In this document: positions 17,366 through 27,204 of the stretch, in pieces | How the letters are laid out: each line of letters begins with the position of its first letter | Position numbering within the stretch: position 1 is the first letter of the stretch | Source of the DNA: CBDBBY01 sp965203215 | Lineage (GTDB): Bacteria; Pseudomonadota; Alphaproteobacteria; Rhodobacterales; Rhodobacteraceae | Direction: 5' to 3' | NCBI GenBank assembly: GCA_965203215.1 | Contig: CBDBBY010000001.1 | Coordinates: forward strand, 2,542,001-2,606,000 | Length of the DNA: 64,000 nucleotides | The notes under the pieces: model-generated | The model's database searches: none | What the model saw: only the letters and a program-made list of their open reading frames with translations | Told to the model about the DNA's origin: nothing | Program-made: the position numbers and the translations under genes

Positions 17366-17893
17366 TCACTTCCCGGATTTTTTGGCGAACTCTTTTTCTA
17401 GCTTGCGCTTGACCATCCGCTTCTTGACCGGCGAAAGTCGGTCGATGAACAAAATCCCGTCCAGATGATCAATCTCGTGCTGGACGCAGGCCGAACCGAG
17501 ACCTTCGAATTCCCTCGTCTCCCGACTCCCGTACGGATCCGTGAATTCCACTTTGACTTTCGCGGGCCGGACCACTTCGAAATACTGCTCAGGCACGGAT
17601 AGGCATCCTTCTTCTCTCGCCTCCGTCTCCTCGGACTTCCATGTGATCGCAGGATCAATGAGCACCACCGGGTCGGGATCCTCGTCCTCGGATGCGACAT
17701 CCATGACCAAGACTCTTTTCGGAACGCCAACCTGCGTCGCCGCCAGTCCGATCCCGGGCGCGTCGTACATCGTCTCGAGCAGGTCTTCCACCAGCTCAAG
17801 CGTCGCGTCGGTGACTTCGCCCACCGGCCGCGCTTTCGCGCGCAGTCGGGCATCCGGAAATTTCAAGATCTCTCTGCTTTGCATAGAGTTCAT
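17366..17893 (-). CDS. def: Peptide deformylase
   Basis: Removes the N-formyl group from nascent proteins. All three motifs are present: GIGLAATQVG, EGCLSVP (metal Cys) and CVQHEIDHLDG (two metal His and catalytic Glu). The start is at MNSMQSREILKFPD; the internal Met three codons later is equally possible. Together with fmt it handles the formyl-methionine cycle. Confidence 0.95.
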   Translation of the reverse strand: MNSMQSREILKFPDARLRAKARPVGEVTDATLELVEDLLETMYDAPGIGLAATQVGVPKRVLVMDVASEDEDPDPVVLIDPAITWKSEETEAREEGCLSVPEQYFEVVRPAKVKVEFTDPYGSRETREFEGLGSACVQHEIDHLDGILFIDRLSPVKKRMVKRKLEKEFAKKSGK

Positions 17894-18040
17894 GTAGGCT
17901 TGCCAGCCGCGATTCGCAATCAAAAACACCGTCGCAGCCCGAGCGCCGCAGTTTCCGCGCTGCGAAGCGGGCTATTCATGAATCGTGGCTTGCAGTCGGC
18001 GGCGACTCGACTAGTTTTCCGACGGTCAAAGGAGCCCCTC

Positions 18041-19213
18041 ATGAATTTCGACGAGATCATCGACCGCCGCGGCACCCACAGCATGAAATGGGATATGATG
18101 GAGAGCCTTTTCGGAGTTCCTTCCGCCGACGGCATCTCCATGTGGGTCGCGGACATGGATTTCCGGCCGCCGAAGACCGCGGAAAAAGCGCTGAGCAGCC
18201 TGGTGGACCACGGGATCTACGGCTACTTCGGAGACGACCGCGCTTCCAAGAACGCGATCGCATGGTGGATGCGTACTAGGCATTCCTGGGAAATCCTTCC
18301 CGAATGGATATTCACGGCGCACGGCTTGGTGAACGGGACCGCCCTCTGCATCGACGCGTTCTCCCGGCCCGGAGACGGCATCGCGCTGCTCACCCCGGTT
18401 TACCACGCCTTCTCCAGAATAATCTCCGCTTCGGAGCGCAGCATGACGGAGCTGCCGCTCGTCGAACGCGGCGGCCGGTACGAAATGGACCTGCCGTCTT
18501 ACTCGGCGATGCTGAAAGGAAATGAAAAAATCCTTCTGCTTTGCTCTCCGCACAATCCCGGCGGCACCGTCTGGACCGTGGACGAATTGAAGGGAATCGC
18601 GAACTTCTGCCGCGAGCAAAACCTGCTGCTCGTCTCGGACGAAATCCACCACGACCTGCTGATGCCCGGCAGCAAGCACACGCCCATGCCGCTTGCAGCG
18701 CCTGAAATCCAAGACCGGCTCATCATGATGACGGCAATCACCAAAACCTTCAATTTGGCAGGCGCTCATCTGGGAAACGTCATCATCCCTGACAGCCGGC
18801 TGAGGGAGACATTCCAAAAACGCGTGGCGGCGCTGGGGATTTCTCCGAACAGCTTCGGAATGTTTCTGGTCGAGGCGGTCTACTCCGAAAGCGGGGCGGA
18901 ATGGCTCGACGAGCTGATGCCTTATTTGGACGGCAATCGAAAACTGTTCGACGAGGCCATGAACGGCTTGCCCGGAGTCCGGTCCATGCCGCTGGAAGCA
19001 ACCTATCTGGCTTGGGTCGATTTTCGGGAAACCGGTCTGCCGGACGAGGAAGTGCGGCGCAGAATAGGACAAGTCGCCCGGATCGCAGTCAATCATGGCC
19101 CGTCATTCGGCACCGGCGGCCTCGGGCATTTCAGGTTCAACCTGGCGACGCCGCGCTCTGTGGTCGAAGAAGCCGCGAACCGCATGCTGTCCGCTTTCTC
19201 TTGCCCCGACTGA
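18041..19213 (+). CDS. PatB/MalY-type PLP-dependent C-S lyase or aminotransferase
   Basis: A 390-residue fold-type I PLP enzyme. It begins NFDEIIDRRGTHSMKWD, the hallmark of the MalY/PatB cystathionine beta-lyase-like branch, followed by MWVADMDFRPP. LLCSPHNPGGTVW, LLVSDEIHHDLL and the PLP lysine in TAITKTFNLAGAH are intact. The start has AAAGGAG nine bases upstream. Substrates in this branch range from cystathionine to other cysteine conjugates, so the exact reaction is open. It is divergent from def. Confidence 0.88.
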   Translation: MNFDEIIDRRGTHSMKWDMMESLFGVPSADGISMWVADMDFRPPKTAEKALSSLVDHGIYGYFGDDRASKNAIAWWMRTRHSWEILPEWIFTAHGLVNGTALCIDAFSRPGDGIALLTPVYHAFSRIISASERSMTELPLVERGGRYEMDLPSYSAMLKGNEKILLLCSPHNPGGTVWTVDELKGIANFCREQNLLLVSDEIHHDLLMPGSKHTPMPLAAPEIQDRLIMMTAITKTFNLAGAHLGNVIIPDSRLRETFQKRVAALGISPNSFGMFLVEAVYSESGAEWLDELMPYLDGNRKLFDEAMNGLPGVRSMPLEATYLAWVDFRETGLPDEEVRRRIGQVARIAVNHGPSFGTGGLGHFRFNLATPRSVVEEAANRMLSAFSCPD

Positions 19214-19363
19214 GACGGCGGCCAAGGCGCGCGTGCAGGGAGAGCGGTTGATTTCGTCCCTTGATATTGCCTGCATCCGCGTGAATCGGTAATTCTTTCA
19301 CAACGATGAAGTCGCTGCGGCAGGCCGCGCGGAAAACGAACTGAGCAGATATCACGGCAGCAC

Positions 19364-20326
19364 ATGACCCATTATCTGGATTTCGAGAAATCCATTGCCG
19401 AACTCGAAGGCAAGGCTGCCGCGCTCAAGTCGGAAAATCCGACGAAAATCCCGGCCAAGGTCAAAAGGGAAATCAAGACATTCGAGAACAGAGCGGAAGA
19501 CCAGCTGAAAGAGCTTTATGCCAATCTGACTCCGTGGCGGAAATGCCAAGTCGCTCGACACCCCGCAAGGCCGCATTGCCGCGACTACATGAACGAGCTG
19601 TTCACGGACCGCGTCGACCTCGCCGGCGACAGGGGATTTTCAGAGGATACAGCGGTCGCCGGCTGTCTCGCGCGATTCAATGACGCGCCCGTTGCAGTCA
19701 TCGGGCACGAAAAGGGCAACGATACGAACTCGAGGCTGCATCACAATTTCGGAATGGCGCGACCGGAAGGATATCGCAAAGCGGCGCGCCTCATGGACCT
19801 CGCCGACCGCTTCGGGATTCCTGTAATCACGATCGTCGATACGCCGGGCGCCTTTCCGGGAAAGGGGGCGGAGGAGCGCGGGCAGTCCGAGGCGATCGCC
19901 AGAACGATCGAGAGATGCCTTATGATCGAAGTGCCGATCATTTCGGTGATCATCGGCGAGGGCGGCTCCGGCGGCGCCGTCGCATTCGCGACCGCGGACC
20001 GGACGGCCATGCTTGAACATTCGATCTATTCAGTCATCAGCCCCGAAGGGTGCGCGTCCATTCTTTGGAAGGACGCCGAAAAAATGCGGGAGGCCGCCGA
20101 CGCGCTCCGCCTCACCGCTCAAGACCTGCATCAGCTTGGAGTGATCGATGAAATCATCCCCGAACCGCTCGGCGGAGCGCATCGCGAGCCGAAGCAAACC
20201 ATCGCTGCCGTCGGGGAGGCGGTAGCCAAGTTGCTGGCTGAAGTCGATGAAATCAAACCGGGGCCGAGACGGCGAAAGCGGCACAAGAAGTTCTTGGACA
20301 TGGGCGGCAACTCGCTCGTCGGCTGA
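19364..20326 (+). CDS. accA: Acetyl-CoA carboxylase carboxyltransferase alpha subunit
   Basis: With AccD it transfers the carboxyl group from biotin to acetyl-CoA for fatty-acid synthesis. 320 residues: YLDFEKSIAELEGKAAAL, the CoA-binding region NFGMARPEGYRKAARLMDLA, ITIVDTPGAFPGKGAEERGQ and the oxyanion-type IIGEGGSGGAVAFA. It has a typical end. accD is not in the window, as is usual when the two subunits are unlinked. Confidence 0.95.
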   Translation: MTHYLDFEKSIAELEGKAAALKSENPTKIPAKVKREIKTFENRAEDQLKELYANLTPWRKCQVARHPARPHCRDYMNELFTDRVDLAGDRGFSEDTAVAGCLARFNDAPVAVIGHEKGNDTNSRLHHNFGMARPEGYRKAARLMDLADRFGIPVITIVDTPGAFPGKGAEERGQSEAIARTIERCLMIEVPIISVIIGEGGSGGAVAFATADRTAMLEHSIYSVISPEGCASILWKDAEKMREAADALRLTAQDLHQLGVIDEIIPEPLGGAHREPKQTIAAVGEAVAKLLAEVDEIKPGPRRRKRHKKFLDMGGNSLVG

Positions 20327-20339
20327 CGGCTGTAGAAAT

Positions 20340-21083
20340 TCAATCAGCGGCTTCGGCGACGAAGCCGGCTTCCTCCATCAGCCGGTCCGAGTTGGCCTCG
20401 ATCACCTGCCTGATCTCTTCCATGAATTGTTTCGCTTCCAATCCCGGCGGAATTTCGGGAAGGAATTCCAAAATCGCGGTTCCGCGCTCCCTGTAGATCC
20501 GCCGTCTCGGCCAGAAGACGCCGACATTCGTCGCCGCAGGCACGCAGGGGCAGCCGCTGACGTCGTAGAGGATCCCCGCGCCGATCTTGTAATCCTTGCG
20601 CATGCCCGGCGCGACGCGGGTTCCTTCAGGATAAATCACCAATTGACCGGACGCAGAGCCTGTTTGGCGAGCACCTTGCAACATCTGCTTGATAGCGAAT
20701 GACTTTTTTCCCCGATCGACCGGTATGCATCCGATTTTCCTTGCGAAATATCCGATGATGGGCGCGCTCGCCAGCTGCTTTTTCATGACGAAGCGCGGTT
20801 CGGGCAGGACGCTGCAAAGCATCAGGATGTCGAAGAAGGATTGATGCTTCGAGCAGACCAGAACATGGCCTGTCGGCGGATCGCCTCTGATCTCCGACTT
20901 CAAGCCGACCATCGTCGCGGCGCTTGCCCGGACCCAATTGCAATATGTGCGGATGCCCCGATAGGCCCATCTCTTGTCGATAACCGCGGCTGGCATGAAG
21001 AACGCCGCGAGAATGGCCATCGCCAGATACATTTGAACCACGAATAAGAACGAGGCCGACCATTGGGCGAGATAACGCGCCAT
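20340..21083 (-). CDS. plsC: 1-acyl-sn-glycerol-3-phosphate acyltransferase
   Basis: Makes phosphatidic acid at the inner membrane. 247 residues with an N-terminal hydrophobic segment (FLFVVQMYLAMAILAAFFM), the HX4D catalytic motif in SKHQSFFDILM (His80, Asp85), the acceptor-binding YPEGTRVAPG, and IGCIPVDRGKK. The start at MARYLAQWS is preferred over far upstream codons, which only encode low-complexity sequence. Convergent with accA. Confidence 0.92.
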   Translation of the reverse strand: MARYLAQWSASFLFVVQMYLAMAILAAFFMPAAVIDKRWAYRGIRTYCNWVRASAATMVGLKSEIRGDPPTGHVLVCSKHQSFFDILMLCSVLPEPRFVMKKQLASAPIIGYFARKIGCIPVDRGKKSFAIKQMLQGARQTGSASGQLVIYPEGTRVAPGMRKDYKIGAGILYDVSGCPCVPAATNVGVFWPRRRIYRERGTAILEFLPEIPPGLEAKQFMEEIRQVIEANSDRLMEEAGFVAEAAD

Positions 21084-21403
21084 GATGACATCCAAGCCAG
21101 CTGCATGGGTTGCGGTAAGACAAACGCTCGAAATCGCTTTCGCGCAGGGCGCAGCCGCCCGATTAGGTCGCAAGGCTATCGATGTCAAATCCATGTTTGC
21201 GCCGATCATGACCTGAATGCAGGCGTTCACTGCGAGGCCAGCAAATGGCGTCCGTCTAGCGTCGCAAACTCGATTTGCTCTCGACTTGCCACGAAACCAT
21301 GTGTGTAGGATATTTCGCCAAGCCTTGCCGACATGAGACATGCGATCAATTCACACAATGCGGCGTGAACGCCCGACGTGTCGCGCCCAATCCCGAACTG
21401 TCG
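21084..21403. promoter_or_regulatory. Divergent region, plsC / membrane-anchored protein
   Basis: 320 bp separate two divergent starts and should contain both promoters. Reading frames run through it on both strands, but they show no family-like features, and I assign no gene. Confidence 0.4.
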
Positions 21404-22054
21404 ATGAGCCTGCGGGATCATCACGGTCGGGTGCGCGGCGCCCGAACTGCCGGTTCTACCGGCCCTTCCGATTCGAATCCGATGAAGGCGTCCGAGCAAA
21501 TGTCCGATAAGGATCGCTTGCCGCCGAAGCTGGCGAACGCGCCCGGAACCTCCGAACGCGCAACGGGCGACCCGCTTGCTCGCGAGTCCGAAGAACGAGA
21601 CCTGAGAAGCGCGACTCCGCTGGAATTCGGTGCGGACGGCGAGATCGAGTTCAAGGAAGCCGTTCCGCGCCGCCGGAACGACGTGTTGAGAATTCTGAGA
21701 GAGGAAGCCGCGCATGCGGCCGTTGAAGAACAACACGCATCGGTCCAGCAGGCGTCGATTCAAGCCGGGACTGCCGACGAATCAAAGGCCGTCCGTTCCG
21801 AGAACTCGCAACTGATCGTCAGAACCGGGAAACGACGCAATGCCGATGGCAGCGGACTTCGGACGCCGACGACTGCTTCGAGCGGCTGGCTGCGAGCATT
21901 CATCTTCGCGCTCGTCGCGATATTCGCGATCACGGCATTCGCATTCCAGTTCGCCCTCGACATCGGAAACTGGCTGCCTTGGCTGCAACCATACCTGACC
22001 GAGTACGTTCAAGCGGTAAATCGCCTTGCTGCGTCAATCGGCGAGTTGCTCTGA
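21404..22054 (+). CDS. Hypothetical membrane-anchored protein
   Basis: I do not recognise the family. The 216 residues are charged and probably disordered for the first ~140 residues (rich in Glu, Arg, Ala), including GEIEFKEAVPRRRNDVLRIL. One strong transmembrane helix follows near the C-terminus (WLRAFIFALVAIFAITAFAF), then a short tail. This suggests a cytoplasmic domain tethered to the inner membrane. Zinc-ribbon/DUF3426-like proteins have a similar layout, but the cysteine motifs are missing. The start is the ATG at MSLRDHHGRVRG; internal Met codons at 21482 and 21500 are alternatives. Confidence 0.6.
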   Translation: MSLRDHHGRVRGARTAGSTGPSDSNPMKASEQMSDKDRLPPKLANAPGTSERATGDPLARESEERDLRSATPLEFGADGEIEFKEAVPRRRNDVLRILREEAAHAAVEEQHASVQQASIQAGTADESKAVRSENSQLIVRTGKRRNADGSGLRTPTTASSGWLRAFIFALVAIFAITAFAFQFALDIGNWLPWLQPYLTEYVQAVNRLAASIGELL

Positions 22055-22218
22055 AGCAAGCGCGGCCGCCGACAGCCCGGCTTTCATCCAAAATTCCGTT
22101 CGCACTCTAGGATTATGCCCGGGACCGAACGCTCTCCAAATTTTGACGGGTTTTTTTTCGACATATCGCGAGGGAAGCATACAATGTCCGACACAAGCAT
22201 ACCATCCAATTTTGGACT

Positions 22219-22512
22219 ATGAACACTATGGCAAGCCCTCGTTTCACGATGCGTCTCGACCCCGAACTCAAAGACTGGCTCGAGACCGAAGCGAAACGCA
22301 AAGATCGCAGCGCCGCCTATCTGGCGAAGCAGGCGATCCAAGCAATGAAGAACGAAACAGAGGCCAGGGCTCGGATATTCCGCGAGGCGGTTGCCGAAGC
22401 GGACAAAGGCGTCTTTATCTCGGAAGAGAAGATGACCGCATGGTTTGAATCCCTTGGCACAGACAACGAGCTGCCTGAGCCGGAACCGGACGTATTTCTC
22501 AGCCGCACCTGA
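22219..22512 (+). CDS. Ribbon-helix-helix antitoxin
   Basis: 97 residues. The N-terminal ~45 fit an RHH DNA-binding domain (RFTMRLDPELKDWLETEAKR, SAAYLAKQAIQAM), and the acidic tail would cover the toxin. It stands three bases before a ParE/RelE-like gene. It resembles the 1002-1265 antitoxin in layout, not in sequence, so the two modules are separate families or distant relatives. Autoregulation is expected but no operator was identified. Confidence 0.82.
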   Translation: MNTMASPRFTMRLDPELKDWLETEAKRKDRSAAYLAKQAIQAMKNETEARARIFREAVAEADKGVFISEEKMTAWFESLGTDNELPEPEPDVFLSRT

Positions 22513-22515
22513 ACC

Positions 22516-22809
22516 ATGAAAATCGTATTTTTGGACGCCGCCAAACTGGACTTGCGCCGGTTCAAGCGGCACTGCACCACGATTTTCCCCGAGGGCAGGC
22601 GCAATGCCGATCAACAGTATCGCGCGCTTCTGAAGCTTCTGAAATCCTGCCCGATGATCGGCGAGCCTGCGGATGATTTTCGGACTGCCCGCGAGCATCC
22701 CGTCAAGAACACGCCGTTCACTGTGATCTACCGCATTCGGCCGGAGCACATCGAGATTCTGCGCCTCCCGGACCAGCGCAGCAGATTTTCCAACCACCGA
22801 AAGCGATAA
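22516..22809 (+). CDS. RelE/ParE-superfamily toxin
   Basis: 97 residues with the ParE-like pattern: VFLDAAKLDLRRFKRHCTT, the LLKSCPMIGEPADDFR loop and the strands TPFTVIYRIRPEHIEILRL. The final residues (PDQRSRFSNHRKR) differ from the usual conserved end, so activity is uncertain. It follows the antitoxin by three bases and lies just before an IS630 remnant. Confidence 0.8.
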   Translation: MKIVFLDAAKLDLRRFKRHCTTIFPEGRRNADQQYRALLKLLKSCPMIGEPADDFRTAREHPVKNTPFTVIYRIRPEHIEILRLPDQRSRFSNHRKR

Positions 22810-22995
22810 TTTTTCGTCCGACCTCGGGACGCGGGATGATGCCGACCTTGCAGCGGCCCCAACTTGGCGAACTCGCAATTCCGCCGCCAGGATTGAAGGG
22901 TTTTCTGGCGGACAATCGCTGGTGGTCAGTCTCAATCTTTTGACACCCTCTCTGGCGGGAGGCGACGAGCCGCCCCGGGTCAACCGTCCATTTGA

Positions 22996-23047
22996 ACGGT
23001 TGATCGCCGCACGCCAATGAGAGTTTCAAATGACTCGAAGAAGCCGC
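22996..23047 (+). mobile_element. IS630 3'-end relic
   Basis: About 50 bp match the 3' end of the intact IS630 (GATCGCCGCACGCCA, then TTTCAAATGACTCGAA and an AAGCC end next to TA). The rest of the element is gone. A small inverted repeat, TCAACCGT/ACGGTTGA (22980-23003), abuts it. The relic touches the stop codon of the next gene: TAG on the minus strand is formed by the TA target plus the terminal base of the relic. Confidence 0.65.
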
Positions 23048-25608
23048 TAGAACCGCTCCAGCAAGCGCATCAGGTAATCGCGCTCTTCCTGCGACCGGTC
23101 CAAATCTCCCGCTCTGCGGCGTATCTCATCCTTCAGCTCCTGAATCCGCTGGTCGCCGATTGCATCGAAATCCAAAATTTCGCCTATGCCCGACAAGCCG
23201 CTGCCGGACTGGCTTCTGCCAAACGGATCGGACGCCATGGATCCGGTTCCGGGAGGACCTCCGTATCCGCTGCTTTGGATATCCTGCATGTTTTCGCCAA
23301 GCGTTCTTATGCCTTCCGTCAACCCTTCCATGGCTTCTGCCTGCTCCGACAATCCGCCGCCAATATCGCCGTCGGCAAGCCGGTCGCGGGCTCTGGTCAT
23401 AGCCCTCGCCGCATCTTCAAAAGACCCAAGCGATTCGGCCATTCCCGGTTCACCTGAGTCCGCAAGCTCTCGCATCCGGCTCCTGAGCTCGCGCCGCAAA
23501 TCCTCCTGCCGGTCCCGCAATTGCCCGCGGCCGCTGCGCCCCAATGTTCCGGACCCCTCGCCGAAATGATCCTCCCCTCTGCCGAGACCTCCGCTTATTC
23601 CTTCGTTCGCTCCCGACCGACCTGCCTGCTCCTGACCCCTGAGTTCCTGCAGGTATCGGTAAGCCTGGTCGGCAAGCCCTTGCTGCTCTCTCAATATGTT
23701 GCTGAAATCATTGATCGACTGACGCATGCTTTCGCCGCTTGACGCCTGCCGATCCGATGCAGAGCCGACGAGGTTGTTCATGATCTCGCGAAGCTCCTCA
23801 AGCAACTGGCTCGCTTCGTCCGTGCGCCCTTCGCTCAGAAGCCGGTCGAGCTCCTCCAGCATTCCTTGCAGCTGCTCTTGCCCGATCTGCCGGGACTCCG
23901 CGAATTGCGCACCGGCGGGATCCGCATCTGGGCTTGATTCCGCCAGAGCTCGGAGAAAATCGTCCAACGCCTTCCGGTATTCATTGGCCAGTCGCTCGAC
24001 TTCCTCCGCCGACGCGCCGTTCTCCAGCGCAGCGGCGAGTCGCCGCGCCGCTTCAGCCATTCGTCGGCGGTAAGATGCAAGATTGCCCTGCTCGACCTCC
24101 AACGCGGCGAACCAAAGCAGTTCAGCCGCTTCGTCTCGGACGGATTCGTCGAAGCCGCTCTGCGCTCCGGAATCCAAGCGTCGGACGGCAGCCCTTGCGT
24201 AGGCATAGCCGCGAACACTTTCAAATATCGGCTCCGGCTCGTAGGTTATTGCCCTTGCCGCCTGCGCGACTTTTCGTGCATTGTCCATGCTCCAAATCAG
24301 ATCGCGCCGTTGCTCCGCCAGTGCTGCTGCGACGGCGTTGATGAAGGACCGCCCCGGCAAATCGATGGACAAGAGGTCGACCCGCCTCGACTGGCCGGCG
24401 CCGTCCGCAGCCTCGGCAATGATCTCGACAGGCAGGCCTGCCCAAGGATGGCGGGAAAATTCGCCCGCGAAGACCGTTTCGAATTCCGATTTGGAGCCAG
24501 CGAACGGCAATTTCACTTGATACAGCTCGCTTCTCCTGAGATCCGGCTCGGGCGCGAGGCCGTGCGAACGGTCGACCCGGTTTTTGGCAAGGCGGATTTC
24601 TATCGTGACGGCCGCAACTCCGTAATCGTCTTCCACCGCGAGCGGCACGCTCAAATTGCCGTTTGAATCGGAAACGATTTCGCCGTTTATCGAAATATCC
24701 GGCGGCGCATCGTCGATGACTTCGAAAGCCCAGACGGCTTCGGCATTCGATCCGGATCCGACTCGCAGTTCGCCGGACTCCGCAATTCGATACTCATGCC
24801 GTCCCGAACTATGGTCGTCAGCGCCTACCCCGCCAGTTACGGTTTCTTCAATTTCAAGCTGTCCTGCATCGCCGTACTCCCTGATCTTTATGACGCTTCC
24901 CGCCGGCGAAGGTATGGGCCCGCCGCTTTTCACATCGTTCAAATACAACGTTCGAAGACCCGTGTAGGACGGCGGTTGCATCCAAGCATCGAACGCGATT
25001 CCGGCGGCTTCGGCCTGCGCCGATGGCAACGGCAAGATGGGAGCCTCGACGCTCGGCGCGAAGAAAACCGCTACTACGAATGCTGTCGCCGACGCGAGGC
25101 GCAAGCCGAAGAGATCTTCTTTGGCGAGCCTGATTTCGGGCGGTACGGCGCGAGCCTCCGAAGCCGCCCGCAGACTCCTTCGCTTGTGCTCTTCCCAAAG
25201 CTGCAGGCTGTCTCGGTCCGGCTGCCCGGCAGCGCGAGGATCCAAGATCGCGGCGATCGGCCTGCCGGGAAGTGTTCTGTCGACCCGGGCGGCAGCGCGC
25301 GCCAATGTCGGCCATTCCAATCGGAACAGCCCGCGCACCAAAAGAAATGCGAATGCCGATCCGCCCGCCGCCCAGGCGATCCATGCAATAGACGGGAAAA
25401 CCGCTCTTCCGAATGCGGCGGCCGCATAGGCGATCATGACCGCGCAGGCAGCAGGCCATAGCGACTTGGCGGCTCCCTCCGCCAGCATGCCTGCATATGT
25501 AAGCAATATTCGCCAACGAAGCCGGCGAAGGCGATTGTCGCCGATCACGTAAAGGCGCGGCAACGCCCCTTGCTTCGACCGACGAGAGTTGCGCCCTGCT
25601 ATATCCAT
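23047..25608 (-). CDS. TIGR02302/DUF4175 family large membrane protein
   Basis: An 853-residue alphaproteobacterial protein of unknown function. The first ~90 residues contain two hydrophobic helices (PAACAVMIAYAAAAFGRAVF, AAGGSAFAFLLVRGLF). Then come a conserved WEEHKRRSLRAA region, another helix near residue 190 and an Ig-like periplasmic part (PPDISINGEIVSDSNG). The last ~350 residues are coiled-coil and Glu/Gln/Arg-rich, with a Gly-rich stretch. The start at MDIAGRNSRR is chosen; an ATG four codons upstream is possible. It overlaps the lysA stop. Confidence 0.88.
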   Translation of the reverse strand: MDIAGRNSRRSKQGALPRLYVIGDNRLRRLRWRILLTYAGMLAEGAAKSLWPAACAVMIAYAAAAFGRAVFPSIAWIAWAAGGSAFAFLLVRGLFRLEWPTLARAAARVDRTLPGRPIAAILDPRAAGQPDRDSLQLWEEHKRRSLRAASEARAVPPEIRLAKEDLFGLRLASATAFVVAVFFAPSVEAPILPLPSAQAEAAGIAFDAWMQPPSYTGLRTLYLNDVKSGGPIPSPAGSVIKIREYGDAGQLEIEETVTGGVGADDHSSGRHEYRIAESGELRVGSGSNAEAVWAFEVIDDAPPDISINGEIVSDSNGNLSVPLAVEDDYGVAAVTIEIRLAKNRVDRSHGLAPEPDLRRSELYQVKLPFAGSKSEFETVFAGEFSRHPWAGLPVEIIAEAADGAGQSRRVDLLSIDLPGRSFINAVAAALAEQRRDLIWSMDNARKVAQAARAITYEPEPIFESVRGYAYARAAVRRLDSGAQSGFDESVRDEAAELLWFAALEVEQGNLASYRRRMAEAARRLAAALENGASAEEVERLANEYRKALDDFLRALAESSPDADPAGAQFAESRQIGQEQLQGMLEELDRLLSEGRTDEASQLLEELREIMNNLVGSASDRQASSGESMRQSINDFSNILREQQGLADQAYRYLQELRGQEQAGRSGANEGISGGLGRGEDHFGEGSGTLGRSGRGQLRDRQEDLRRELRSRMRELADSGEPGMAESLGSFEDAARAMTRARDRLADGDIGGGLSEQAEAMEGLTEGIRTLGENMQDIQSSGYGGPPGTGSMASDPFGRSQSGSGLSGIGEILDFDAIGDQRIQELKDEIRRRAGDLDRSQEERDYLMRLLERF

Positions 25609-26864
25609 GGAGGAATACAATCACGCGCAATGATCGTGTCAAGATCGGGCCGCGGCCTGACGACGGCGAATTTGTTTCCGTCGACGATCACCTCCGGCAC
25701 GAGCGAACGCGTATTGTATTCCGACGCCATGACGGCGCCGTAAGCTCCTGCGGATCGAAACGCGACAAGCTCGCCTTGGCCCAAACGCGGAATGCGTCTC
25801 TGGATCGCGAAGGTGTCGCTCGACTCGCAAATCGGGCCGACAACGTCGACAAGTTCAGATTCGGCTCGACCGCTCTTTTCCGCAACGGGTTCGATTTCGT
25901 GGTAGGCGTCGTACATCGAAGGACGAAGCAAGTCGTTCATCGCGGCGTCCAAGACCAGAAACGTCCGGTCCGTTCCCTGCTTGCGATAAATGACGGACGA
26001 AACCAGAATGCCTGCATTCCCGGCAATCAGCCTTCCCGGCTCGATTTCGATCTCGCATCCGAGGCCGCCAACGGTCCTGGACAGCATGTCGCTGTATTCG
26101 CGCAGCGACGGGGGAGCGTCCGCCCCTCTTTCGTAAGCGATACCCAGCCCGCCGCCGAGGTCCAGCCTTCGGATGTCGTGACCGTCCCCGCGCAGCGCTT
26201 GAACGAATTCGGACACCTTGCGAAACGCGATCTCGAACGGCTCGAGCGAGGTGAGCTGGGAACCGATGTGCATATCCACGCCCACGATTTCTATGCCTTC
26301 CATCGCAGCCGCCGCCTGGTAGACCTCGCGGGCCCTGCCAATCGGGATTCCGAACTTGTTCTCCGATTTTCCCGTCGAAATCTTCCTGTGGGTTTTCGCG
26401 TCGACATCCGGATTGACGCGCATCGCGACGGGCGCGATCACGCCGAGCGAAAGCGCGGTTTCATTCAACGCGTCAAGCTCAGGCTCGCTCTCGACATTGA
26501 AGTGCCGGATCCCGCCTTCCAATGCGAGCCGCATTTCAGATCGGGTCTTGCCGACTCCGGAAAACACGATTCGGGCGCCGGGCGCGCCGGCTCTTTTTGC
26601 CCGCAGGTATTCGCCGCCCGAAACCGCGTCGAAGCCCGCGCCCAAATTTGCGAGCAGCTTCAGCACCGCTTGATTCGAATTGGCTTTGATTGCGTAGCAA
26701 ATCAGGTGGTCCAGATCGGCCAGCGCTCGGCCCAATTCATTGTAGCGCGCGCGGAGAAACCCGGAAGAATAAACGTACGCGGGAGTTCCGACTTCGGCCG
26801 CAATGGTCGGAATCGGCACGTCTTCCGCGTGCAGGACGCCGTCGCAATAGGTGAAGCAATCCAT
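25599..26864 (-). CDS. lysA: Diaminopimelate decarboxylase
   Basis: Last step of lysine synthesis from meso-diaminopimelate. 421 residues, fold-type III PLP enzyme: PLP lysine in LICYAIKANSN, HIGSQL, RRLDLGGGLGI, the phosphate-binding EIEPGRLIAGNAGIL and the substrate motif CESSDTFA. It stands downstream of argH and the small lipoprotein, a conserved alphaproteobacterial order. Confidence 0.96.
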   Translation of the reverse strand: MDCFTYCDGVLHAEDVPIPTIAAEVGTPAYVYSSGFLRARYNELGRALADLDHLICYAIKANSNQAVLKLLANLGAGFDAVSGGEYLRAKRAGAPGARIVFSGVGKTRSEMRLALEGGIRHFNVESEPELDALNETALSLGVIAPVAMRVNPDVDAKTHRKISTGKSENKFGIPIGRAREVYQAAAAMEGIEIVGVDMHIGSQLTSLEPFEIAFRKVSEFVQALRGDGHDIRRLDLGGGLGIAYERGADAPPSLREYSDMLSRTVGGLGCEIEIEPGRLIAGNAGILVSSVIYRKQGTDRTFLVLDAAMNDLLRPSMYDAYHEIEPVAEKSGRAESELVDVVGPICESSDTFAIQRRIPRLGQGELVAFRSAGAYGAVMASEYNTRSLVPEVIVDGNKFAVVRPRPDLDTIIARDCIPPWI

Positions 26865-27099
26865 TCGGCGTCACGCGGCGCGAAGCGCGCCGTTTCGCCC
26901 TTGATTTCGACGGCGAGATTGCTTCGATTCCCGAATGTCCCGCGCTCCCAGAAAAACTTGACAGGAACGCATCTTGTTTCGGCAACTCTGGCTGCCGGCG
27001 AATCGGCATCCTGAATCCGACCAAACTTCAGTGTTCGCTGACATGCTTTGAATCAATCGAGTATTGCTGCCAACATCAATCGCTGCGGAGGACGGCCCG

Positions 27100-27204
27100 C
27101 TACGCGGGGTCTTCGGCGGCGGAAGCCGGCACAGGCAGCGGATCGCCCTTGACGCCGCATGCCGCAAGCAGCGCCAGAACCATTACAATCGAAAGTCTTC
27201 GCAT
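27100..27204 (-). CDS. Small LptM/YifL-like lipoprotein
   Basis: A 34-residue product starting MRRLSIVMVL with a lipobox LLAACG, then GVKGDPLPVP, the pattern of the small lipoprotein commonly encoded between argH and lysA. The signal peptide would be removed at the Cys and lipidated, leaving a peptide of about 19 residues in the periplasm or outer membrane. In enterobacteria the related LptM assists LptD assembly; whether this one does is inference. Its start overlaps the argH 3' end. Confidence 0.85.
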   Translation of the reverse strand: MRRLSIVMVLALLAACGVKGDPLPVPASAAEDPA

